Shown here in pieces: positions 55,637 through 64,000 of a stretch of DNA of 64,000 nt (position 1 is the stretch's first letter; each line of letters starts with the position of its first letter). Where the stretch lies: the NCBI GenBank assembly GCA_023512835.1, contig CM042092.1, positions 40,628,258 to 40,692,257 of the forward strand, written 5' to 3'. The translations under genes and the position numbers were made by a program. Below the pieces are notes generated by a model. That model was not told the DNA's origin. It saw only the letters and a list, made by a program, of their open reading frames with translations, and searched no databases. The stretch is from Taxillus chinensis (Eukaryota > Streptophyta > Magnoliopsida > Santalales > Loranthaceae).

Positions 55637-56384
55637 CGTATCGTATGGGGCCAGCCCGAGCCGAGGGAGCTGCAGAGGCAAATCGAGGAGTTGGGGGACC
55701 AAGGGTATATCGGACCAAGTACCTCACCTTGGGGTGCTCCGGTGCTCTTTGCTAAGAAGGGCGATGGCACACTTCGTCTCCGCATCGACTACAGGAAGTC
55801 GAATTCAGTGATTGTGAAGAACAAGTACCCATTGCCTCGGATAGATGACTTGTTTGACCAATTGAGTGGGGCCCGGTGGTTTTCCAAGATAGATTTACGG
55901 TCGGGGTGTCACCGGCTCGGGGTTAGGGAGGAGGACATCCCTAAGACGGCTTTCGGTGCGGTATGGGCATTATGAGTGGGTCGTGATGCCTTTCGGGCTC
56001 ACTAATGCGCCAGCGGTGTTCATGCATTTGATGAACCAAGTCTTTGCCCCATACTTAGACTCGTTCGTGGTGGTGTTTATCGACGATATCTTGGTGTATT
56101 CCAAGACCGAGAGGGAGCATGTGGAGCACTTGGCAACAATGTTGCAAACCTTGAGGGACCAGCGACTATTTGCTAAGTTTAGCAAGTGTGAGTTTTGGGC
56201 TGCAGGAGGTTCACTTTCTTGGCCATGTGGTGTCACTGAGGGAGTTAGGGTGGACCCAGCCAAGATTGAGGCCGTGGCATCGTGGGCGAGGCCAACCAAT
56301 GTTTTTGAGATCCGTAGTTTTCTTGGCTTGGCGGGGTACTATCGTCGTTTTGTCGAGGGGTTCTCCCGTTTGGCGCTCCTATGA
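55637..56384 (+). pseudogene. A2 reverse transcriptase, frameshifted
   Basis: 55691-55975 reads [20 protein letters not shown] and [16 protein letters not shown]. 55956-56384 reads [40 protein letters not shown] with the catalytic DD, and the thumb [20 protein letters not shown]. The break at 55950-55980 shares its two missing bases with A1. Confidence 0.88.
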
Positions 56385-56990
56385 CGGCGTTGACTCGGAA
56401 GGGCGTGAAGTTTGATTGGACCGACAAGTGTCGGCGGGCGTTTGAGACTCTCAAAACCCGTTTGACCACCGCACCGGTGTTGAGGTTACCTCGGGAGGAT
56501 ATTCCGTATGAGGTGTATTGTGATGCGTCCAGGGTTGGTTTGGGGTGTGTGCTTATGCGGGAGCACGGTGTGGTCGCTTATGGGTCGAGGCACTGAAGCC
56601 TCATGAGCAAAATTATCCTACTCATGATCCGGGAGTTAGCGGTCGTTATCTTCGCCCTGAAGAGTTGGCAGCACTACCTCTTGGGGGAAAAGTTTGTGGT
56701 GTTCTCGGATCACAAGAGCCTTCAAGACATCTTTACTCGAAGGACTTGAATTTGAGGCAAAGGAGATGGGTGGAGTATTTGCAGACCTTTGACTTTACTC
56801 TTGCCTATACCCCGGGCAAGGGTAATGTTGTGGGCGATGCGTTGAGCGGAAAAGGGAAAGCTGAGGTGGCCGTGAGAGAGTGGAAGTTGATGGAGCGGTT
56901 GGCGATGTTGCGGTGCGGCCTGTTGTTCGTGATGGTGGGACAGTCCCGAGTCCTTTGGTGGTAGTGCCTGAGTTGTACCAACGCGTCCGG
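56385..56990 (+). pseudogene. A2 RNase H, broken
   Basis: 56381-56596 reads FDWTDKCRRAFETLKTRL and [16 protein letters not shown] with catalytic DAS intact. A frameshift near 56590 moves to 56545-56964, ending LAYTPGKGNVVGDALSGKGK, where the usual VADALS reads VGDALS. Confidence 0.86.
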
Positions 56991-58141
56991 GAGGAACAAG
57001 CTGGGTGACATTGAGTGCGAGGTTCTCCGTGCCCGTATTGAGGCTGGGGAACTATCTGAGGACTGGACAGAGGGTCCTGAGCATGAGTTGTCGTTTCAAG
57101 GGCGGTTGGTAGTAGCTTCTTCCCTCAGGGACGAGGTGATGAGGGAGTTTCACCAATCTAGAGTTGTTGTGCATCCTGGGGGGTACGAAGATGTACCATG
57201 CGCTTTGGGGGGCATTTTTGGTGGCCTGGGATGAAACGCGATGTAGCTGCCTTTGTTTCGCGGTGCCTCACGTGTCGGCGGTGAAGGCTGAGCATCAGCG
57301 GCCGACGGGCATGTTACAGCCCTTGCCCATAGCAGAGTGGAAGTGGGACCATATCGCGATGGATTTTGTGACAGGTCTTCCACCCACCACTGGGAGGAAG
57401 GATATGATTTGGGTGATTGTGGATCGACTCACAAAGTCGGCCCATTTCCTGGCTGTTCGCGAGCGGGACTCTATTGGGACCTTGAGTCAGCTGTACATGA
57501 ACGAGATTGTGAGACTGCATGGCGTACCATCATCGGTTGTCTCTGACCGGGATTCGCGGTTCACTTCCCCGTTTTTGGGCCGGTTTGCAGGAGGCTATGG
57601 GGACCAAGCTTCACCTTGAGTACAGCCTTTCACCCTGAGACCGACGGTCGATCGAGCGGACGAATCGGACCATGGAGGACATGTTACGGGCCTGTGTGTT
57701 GGATTTTGGGGGTGCGTGGGCAACTCACCTTCCTTTGGTGGAATTTGCCTACAACAATAGTTATCAGGCATCCATTGGGATGGCTCCTTTTGAGGCGTTG
57801 TATGGACGGCCGTGTCGATCACCTTTGTGTTGGACCGAGGTGGGGGAGACAGCTCTCTTGGGACCACAGTTGGTTCAAGAGGCTACCGAGAAGGTTAAGT
57901 TGATTCATCAGCGTTTGTTAGTAGCTCGAGTCAGAGGTAAATCTTATGCAGATCAGCGGCGACGACCTTTGGAGTTTTCGGTTGGTGATCATGTATTCCT
58001 TCGTGTTTCCCCACGTCGTGGACATCGACGGTTTGGGCGAGGTTCCAAGCTATCTCCGCGGTTTATTGGTCCTTTTGAGATTCCTGGATCGTGTAGGGCC
58101 CGTAGCCTACCGGTTAGCGTTACCACCGCGGGCTGAGTCGA
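56991..58141 (+). pseudogene. A2 integrase with GPY/F module, broken
   Basis: HHCC near 57145-57285 (CLTC pair visible, frames shifted). 57164-57619 reads [20 protein letters not shown] with the first Asp, [20 protein letters not shown] and [11 protein letters not shown] with the second Asp. The Glu segment is split by an indel near 57648. 57672-58136 reads [40 protein letters not shown] and [12 protein letters not shown]. It is the best kept integrase of the family here. Confidence 0.88.
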
Positions 58142-58414
58142 GTGCACAACGTGTTTCACGTGTCCCAGTTGAGGAAGTATCACCCTGACCCCACTCATGT
58201 GATTGATTGGGGGATGTTGGACATTGAGGATGACATGTCCGTCATTGAGGCCCCGATCCGTATCCTAGATCGGCGGGAGAAGCTTTTGCGTGGTCGTGCT
58301 ATCCCTTTGGTTCGTGTGCTGTGGCAGCACCGTGGCATTGAGGAGGAGACATGGGAACGTGAGTCCGTGATGCGGGAGCAGTACCCAGACTTGTTCGAGG
58401 ACGAACAATCTTAA
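58142..58414 (+). pseudogene. A2 integrase end with chromodomain, open
   Basis: Open to the natural stop: [20 protein letters not shown], then [40 protein letters not shown] and EQYPDLFEDEQS. This matches the plant chromovirus chromodomain, with the LW and TWE landmarks. It marks the true pol C-terminus of the family. Confidence 0.87.
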
Positions 58415-58689
58415 GCGTGGGAGGTGGCTGTTGGCCAAGGGACAGTGATGTGTTTTCTTGTATTAGTTGGTGTATTTGTATTGTCTTTTAAAGACATGTG
58501 TTCTTATTTGAGATGTGTATTCGTGACATGCGGACATGTGTTATATGCATTATGGTGGTACTGTTATGTGCTGTTGTGTTGTGTGTGGTGTATGACCCAT
58601 TTGGGTGTTGTGGCTCGCCGTGTGGCAAATGGGTAGCTTGTGTTTGTTTTCCTCGTATGTCATTTCTTTTCGAGGGACGAAAAGTCTTA
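58415..58689 (+). other. A2 3' untranslated region
   Basis: Conserved with A1 8545-8829; non-coding. Confidence 0.7.
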
Positions 58690-58702
58690 AGGGGGAGAGG
58701 AT
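58690..58702 (+). other. A2 polypurine tract
   Basis: AAGGGGGAGAGGA directly before the 3' LTR. Confidence 0.9.
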
Positions 58703-60436
58703 GTAAAGACTCGTACCATGAGTTAGTCGGTTTTGCCTCCTGAGTAGAGTTTTTCTAGATTTTGACCTAGTAAATGGACTCCAATGAATTCACGTGCAAA
58801 AGGAAAGATGCTTAGAATGATGTCCTCTATCTACCACAGAAGTTTTAGGCCAAATGGACATGTATGTGAGGTGCACGTGATATGGGTCCAATTCACGTGC
58901 AAGTGTGGTTGTCTTCTAAATGATGCAAGGAGGCTAGGGGTGAAGTTTGAGAGCATTTGGAGTTCATATGGAGTTGCACGTGAATTGGGAATTCACGTTC
59001 AAATTGGCGTGCGAGCATATTTTTGCATGGTTCCCTTGGTTTTGACATTCTAAGGAACTTTCTCCAAAGGACCATGTTGAAATTACGAGTATCTTGGCCC
59101 ATATGGGTGCGGAAAGGTGCTAACTTGTGTGATCAAAACTACGTCGTTTTGATAGTGGGAGGCCTATATAAGGATGAGGAGACTCCTTGTTCTAGGGTTA
59201 GGGGGTTTTTCAGCCACTGCAGCCGTCGTGGAGAGAGAGAGAGCTAGAGAGAGGGAAAGGGGGAGAACTGCTGGTTGCTGCCGGAGCATCTTGCGTGGGG
59301 AGGGACGGCATCTAACGCGGGAGCAAGGAGGATCTTCTTTAAGGTAGGGGTTCTGTCTTCTTGTACCTAATCCGGGGTTAGGCCCTGTGGTGAATAAGCC
59401 GTTGGATATCGTTCTTGTTATTATATTATTTATATGTAAATTCATATAGGTGTGATCTCCTATATGAATGTTGGCCTTCAATGGCGTGTTGTTTGGATAT
59501 ATGTATATATGCCTGCCAAGTGTTTGAAATTATGCCTGTGAGGCTGTGCATATTATGTGTTTGAGGTAATGCCTGTGAGGCCACGCACGCCAAGTGTTTG
59601 AAATTATGCCTGTGAAGCTGTGCATATTATGTGTGAGATTATATCTGTGTGGCTGGGTTTATGAGCTGGTGAATATATGCATGCTAAGTATTCGATGTTA
59701 TTTCCTGTGTGACTAAGCATACTAAGTGTTTGATGTTATGCCTGTATGGCCATGTGTGCTGCGTGTTTGCTTGAAACCCGGTGGCTGTGGAAGCCCGGGA
59801 CTGTTTTGTGGAACCCGGTGGCTGTGGAAGCCCGGGACTGTTTTGTGGAACCCGGTGGCTGTGGAAGCCCGGGGCTGTTCTTGAAACCCGGTGGCTGTGG
59901 AAGCCCGGGACTGTCCTTGGAAACCCGGTGGCTGTGGAAGCCCGGGAGTGTTTATGTACCGGCCCATGTATGATTGTGTTTGCTGTTAAAACCTGTAACT
60001 ATATCTGGTGGAATAATTGTATCACGACACAGCACTTGTACACAAGGCATGTAGATATTAGGTGCATGGGATGGGTTAGGGAGACATGATCCCTACTGAG
60101 CTGTGGTTGCTCACCCCTCCTACCATGTTGTTTTCTTTACAGGAACCTACAGGCGTTAGGTGGGACCCCAAGGTGGAAGACCTTATTTACTTTATTGTTT
60201 ATGTTATTTTTATTATGGGAACTGATGTAACCCCAATGGGGATGGATTGAAAAGAGGACTTTGTATTAAAGACTGATTTGGTTTGTGGATCGCTTGATGG
60301 ACTTTATTTTTCTTGAATGTGTTGTGAATGTTTAAAATGTTCAATTCTTGATTTGTATCCTAACCCCTTTGCCCTCCGTGTGGGTAAAAGGGGAGTCACG
60401 CACCGGTTTCCTCGGGTTGGAAATCCGGGCGTGACA
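58703..60436 (+). repeat. A2 3' LTR (1734 bp)
   Basis: TGTAAAGACTCG...CGTGACA. Only one palindrome (59132-59153) before TATATAA at 59165-59171; putative intron 59344-60142; minisatellite 59773-59947, five units. Confidence 0.92.
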
Positions 60437-60441
60437 CCAAA

Positions 60442-61240
60442 CTTCTTGATTAATTTTCGTGTGTACTCTGCTTGGTTGATGAAGATTCCATCCTTCATTT
60501 GTTTAACTTCCATCCCAAGAAAGTACGTTAATTCTCCCATCATGCTCATTTCAAATTTGCTAGTCATCAGCTTCGCAAATTCTTCACAAAGCTTCAAATT
60601 TGATGATCCAAAAATGATGTCATCCACATAGATTTGTACGATCAAAGAATGATCTTTCTCTTTCCGTAAAAAATAGAGTGGTGTCTATCTTTCCATTTCT
60701 GAAATTGTGTTCGAGCAAGAATTCTAAGAGTGTATCGTACCGGGCCCTTGGAGCTTGCTTCCAATCCGTACAAAGCTTTCCTTAATTTATAAATCATATG
60801 TTCAGCCTTGTGTTCAATGAAGCGTAGAGGTTGTTCTACATAAACCTCCTCTTGAAGATCTCCATTCAGAAAGGCGCTCTTGACGTCCATTTGATAAACT
60901 GTGAAGTTTTCATATGAAGCATATGCCAGGAACATTCGGATCGCCTTAAGTCTAGCCTCTTTCAAGCAAAGGTTTCGTCATAATCAATGCCTTCTTCTTG
61001 ATGATATCCTTTAGCTACCAGTTATGCTTTGTTCCGGATTACTATTTCATCGTATCTAATTTGTTCCGGAACACCCATTTAACTCCAATGACTTATTGCG
61101 ACCTCGGCCTTGGTACTAAAGTCCGGACTTCATTCCTCTTAAATTGATTAAGCTCTTCTTGCATAGCATCTATCCAGTTTGAGTCCTGAAGGGCTTCATC
61201 CACCACCTTTGGCTCTATCTCGTGATAGAAAACACGAGTA
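60442..61240 (-). pseudogene. Copia F reverse transcriptase
   Basis: 60304-60645 (minus; element part from 60442) reads MIVQIYVDDIIFGSSNLKLC with the catalytic YVDD at 60619-60630, then MSMMGELTYFLGMEVKQMKD and AEYTRKLIKKFG. 60642-60965 reads FTVYQMDVKSAFLNGDLQEE with the first Asp. The N-terminal RT to about 61190 is in shifted frames. Insertion of A2 separates it from RNase H. Confidence 0.89.
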
Positions 61241-61720
61241 GAGACACAAATTTGAAGTGGTTGCCCTCATTCTTACTCCAACAGTAGGATCACCAATCAC
61301 TTGTTCCGATGGGTGGTTCCGAGTCCACCTATAGTTCTGCGCAAGTGGTGGTGAGTAGTGAATGATTTGAAGCTCGCCAAATCGGGTGGATCTTCTACAT
61401 CAGCTGGTTGAGCTTTTTCCGGACCTATTGTATCCGTATGATGAACAGTTCTAGAAGTACTAGGAAGTGCTTTGGCACCGTTACTTTCAGCATGAATAGG
61501 TCCGGACGGACTAGAAGGCTCTCCGGAGTTATGGATTTCCATAACAAGTTCTCCTGGAGTTAAGTGGAAGTCCCGAGTCCGAGTCTTCGAAGCATCATCG
61601 TAGCATTTTCTCGCTTCATTGGTACCGAGTGATTCATCGGATATTGTAGCAGTACATGCTTGAACCGAGAATAGTCAATCGAGTCCGTGTGATCCTTGCA
61701 CAATTTGATTTGAAGATCCT
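61241..61720 (-). pseudogene. Copia F integrase-RT linker
   Basis: Ser/Pro-rich linker; 61297-61542 reads MEIHNSGEPSSPSGPIHAES and DPPDLASFKSFTTHHHLRRT. Homologous to 823-1071 of copia G. It joins integrase and RT in the polyprotein and has no enzyme motif. Confidence 0.7.
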
Positions 61721-62470
61721 ACACTTGACCGACAAGGTTAGATTCAGGAAAATTAACATGGATAGATTCTTCAACCGTTAGACATTTTCTAATGAAAATG
61801 TGATAAGCCTTGCTATGTAACGAGTATCCGACAAAGATCCCATCATCGGATTTTGGCTCAAATTTACTCCGGGCCTCTTTGCCGTTGTTTAACACATAGC
61901 AAGCACACCCAAAGGCTTTGAAATGAGAGATTGATGGCTTCCTGCCTCTCCGGATCTCATAGGGTGTTTTCATGGTAACCTTATTGATAAGAGTTCTGTT
62001 TCGAACATAGCATGCAGTGGACATAGCTTCAGCCCATAGGCTAAGAGGAAGCTTTGCCCCTACTAACATGGATCTACCAGCTTCGACTAACCTACGATTC
62101 TTACGCTCAAGCAACTCCATTTTGTTGTGGAGTTCTGGGGTGCGAAAAAGTCATACTAAATGCCCTTTTCGGAACAATAAGATCTCATATCTGAAAAATC
62201 AAACTCAGGTACCATGATCACTCCTGATGCACTTAATGCTCAGTCCTTATGAATTGCTTATCTAGTTGAAGAGATCTACAAGATGTTCAAAGGTTTGATC
62301 CTTTGATTTCAGGAACATCACCCATGTATACCTGGTGAAGTCATCGATAAACACTAGGGTATATCTCGCATCGGCAAGAGAAACAATAGAAATGGGACCA
62401 CAAAGGTCCATGTGAAGAAGTTCAGCCAAGCGCTTATTGAATTAATCGATTTGCTCTTAAAGCCATGCTT
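61721..62470 (-). pseudogene. Copia F integrase
   Basis: 61719-62120 reads LPLSLWAEAMSTACYVRNRT, TPYEIRRGRKPSISHFKAFG and KAYHIFIRKCLTVEESIHVN. The Glu region near 62110 reads MELLERKNRRLVEAGRSMLV, so the ERKN Glu is kept. 62260-62420 holds the first Asp region in broken frames. Confidence 0.84.
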
Positions 62471-62680
62471 GGTCCGCTTGCCGAGTTGGCATTCTCTATA
62501 GATGGAGTCTCGAAGAATTTATGTTTGGGAAAACCATTTACTAAGTCAAACGACACTAATTTAGACAAGGTCTTAAAATTTAAATGTGCGTAACGCTTGT
62601 GTCATAGCTAACTTTCTTCATTGGATGCTTTAGTGAGGAAGCATATAGGGTCAGAAGAATTATTTCTTAAGACCACTGAG
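62471..62680 (-). pseudogene. Copia F GAG-pre-integrase region, decayed
   Basis: Matches 10961-11250 of copia G and 18391-18640 of H at the DNA level, but frames are broken and the His and Cys pairs are only partly visible. Confidence 0.65.
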
Positions 62681-63058
62681 TATATGTCCCCATCTCTTAA
62701 TCCGGATAACTTGACATCTTCGGATAAGTTTTCCCCTAATCGTGCAGGTGTTGGACATAAAGGAAACAGTAAATCCTTTGTCACATAAATTACCGACGGT
62801 CAGATTATGCTTCAAACCTTCGACTAGTGCAACTTTAGTGATTAATACACAGCTGTTGGTTAAAGTGCCATACCCCACAGTCTTACCTTTGCTATTGTCC
62901 CCATATGATACGGATGGGCCTCGTTTGTCAGTAATATCAACGAGTAAATACTGATCACCCCTCATATGTCCGGAGCATCCACTATCGAGGATCCACTTGC
63001 TTTGATTGATCTTTAACTTCAAGTGATCCGACAGTACAATCCAGAGATGCTCTTGCAA
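62681..63058 (-). pseudogene. Copia F protease
   Basis: Open minus frame (62660-63058) with WILDSGCSGHMRGD, the intact copia active site; catalytic Asp at 62984-62986. SYGDNSKGKTVGYGTLTNSC and VALVEGLKHNLTVGNLCDKG follow. It is the best kept protease of the three copia elements. Confidence 0.88.
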
Positions 63059-64000
63059 GACAACAGTTTACACTTTTGGTGCCCAAACTTGTTTCGGGCG
63101 GTTAGGAGAAACAACAGTAGTGTCAAATGTTCCAGATTTAACTTTGTTAGGAACTTTAGCTTTCCAGGTTAACTTTTTTTTGTTAGTGTCAGCTACTTCT
63201 TTTACTTTGGTTTTCTTGGAAGAGACACTCCATTGAGATTTAGATTTTGATTTGTTCAAAGAACCCTTTTTGATCAACTGATCTTTATTAATATGGATTT
63301 GATTACAAAGTCAGTTATCAGATAAGCTCCAACATTCATAGTGATAATGACCTATTTCTTTACAGATGGAACAGACACTATGATACGGAGCATAAACAGG
63401 GGATACAAGTTTCTTAGGTTTTACAGATTTTCTACTCTGTTCCCTATGGCCTAATCCTTTGCGATTGGGTGGCGTGCTCTTGGCCCTAGATGTGCCAGCC
63501 ATAGATTTTCCTTTCTTTCTAGGTGCTACAGTTTCGGCTTTAACTGCAGCAACCTTCCCTTCATCATTAGATAAGGGTGCTACTGCTTCGAGAACAGTAG
63601 TAACAGCCTCAGTTCCACAATCATAGACTATGGTGCCACCTGAAATAAAACCATCCAACGGTTTAGATGTACTAACAGGATAAAGGTTGGTTAGTTTCGG
63701 AATGAAATCCGGAGGACACTCAGTAGCTTGTGTGGAGGTTGATGGTTCGGAGCCAAGGCCAGGTTTAACTCGGATGTCAACCGGGTTAGTCCTAAATGTA
63801 GAGGCTATTTCCCCGCATTTTAGCCACTTACGATGTATTTCCTTTTCCTTTTCAAGTTCATTCTGAGTCTTTTCAAAATAACTTTTATGCCAGTTAAATT
63901 GGTATTTAGTAAATGATTTTTTGCTCTTAGATCATGATACCAAGCTTCTTTACCCCCAAGTCACCTATGTCCTTTTCAAGTCTAGCAATAGTAATTTCAA
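63059..64000 (-). pseudogene. Copia F second zinc knuckle and Gag C-terminal region, runs off window
   Basis: 63311-63658 ends YAPYHSVCSICKEIGHYHYE followed by CW, a complete CX2CX4HX4C knuckle at 63332-63373. Upstream it is Ala/Lys/Glu-rich. 63068-63277 is Lys/Ser-rich sequence leading to the protease. 63800-64000 starts the probable coiled coil. The first knuckle and capsid lie beyond the window. Confidence 0.8.

Larger units (their letters stand above)
51367..60436 (+). mobile_element. Gypsy element A2, Tekay/Del-type chromovirus, complete but defective
   Basis: 9070 bp, LTRs 51367-53176 and 58703-60436, perfect TSD. Same family and order as A1. It retains the longest open segment of the family (54695-55636) and an open chromodomain, but gag, RT, RNase H and integrase are frameshifted. 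Inserted in copia F RT. Confidence 0.94.
46630..64000 (-). mobile_element. Copia element F (Sirevirus-like), interrupted, 5' end outside window
   Basis: Same family as copia G. On the minus strand from the window end: gag/nucleocapsid, protease, integrase, RT (cut by A2 at 51367-60436), RNase H, multi-PPT region and probable env-like ORF, which is cut by Athila D at 46629. The RT frame resumes across the A2 insertion through the CCAAA TSD, so continuity is certain there; continuity from RNase H into the env-like ORF is likely but not proven. Confidence 0.8.

Overview
The window is plant nuclear DNA made almost entirely of nested LTR retrotransposons. The evidence is Ty1/copia and Ty3/gypsy (chromovirus and Athila) polyproteins, primer-binding sites for tRNA-iMet and tRNA-Asp, long TG...CA LTRs and short target-site duplications (TSDs). 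I see no convincing host gene, functional RNA gene or CRISPR array. An angiosperm, probably a eudicot, fits best; the species cannot be told from this window. Every coding region is broken by frameshifts or stops.

Layout. (1) 1-17503: a minus-strand Sirevirus-like copia element (G), cut by a complete Tekay/Del-type gypsy element (A1, 1595-10552) and by a solo LTR (S1, 11976-14341). (2) 17504-23259: a second, truncated minus-strand copia (H) with its 5' LTR. (3) 23260-32018: a patchwork of an inverted LTR piece (Y), a decayed plus-strand gypsy gag-protease (E), an Athila LTR piece (I), a 5'-truncated chromovirus pol (B) and a complete LTR (X). (4) 32019-46629: a minus-strand Athila element (D). 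Its integrase is split by a solo LTR (S2, 32060-40536, TSD ATGTA), which itself holds a younger, internally deleted Athila element (C, 32781-38307). (5) 46630-64000: a third minus-strand copia (F, same family as G). It carries a probable env-like ORF, a duplicated polypurine-tract region and RNase H, then a second Tekay-type element (A2, 51367-60436, TSD CCAAA) inside its reverse transcriptase, then RT to gag running off the window. The deepest nest has four levels: F, D, S2, C.

Most notable: (a) element C carries a near full-length reverse-transcribed copy of its tRNA-Asp primer, including the CCA tail, fused to the end of its integrase. (b) LTRs of two unrelated lineages, the tRNA-iMet-primed chromovirus and the tRNA-Asp-primed Athila, share a collinear U3 promoter module of about 330-400 bp with CACGTG inverted repeats and an ATCAAAAC/GTTTTGAT palindrome just upstream of the TATA box. 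(c) The chromovirus-type LTRs carry conserved splice-like signals around a minisatellite. (d) A1 and A2 share inactivating deletions, which suggests either mobilisation in trans or a systematic sequencing artefact.
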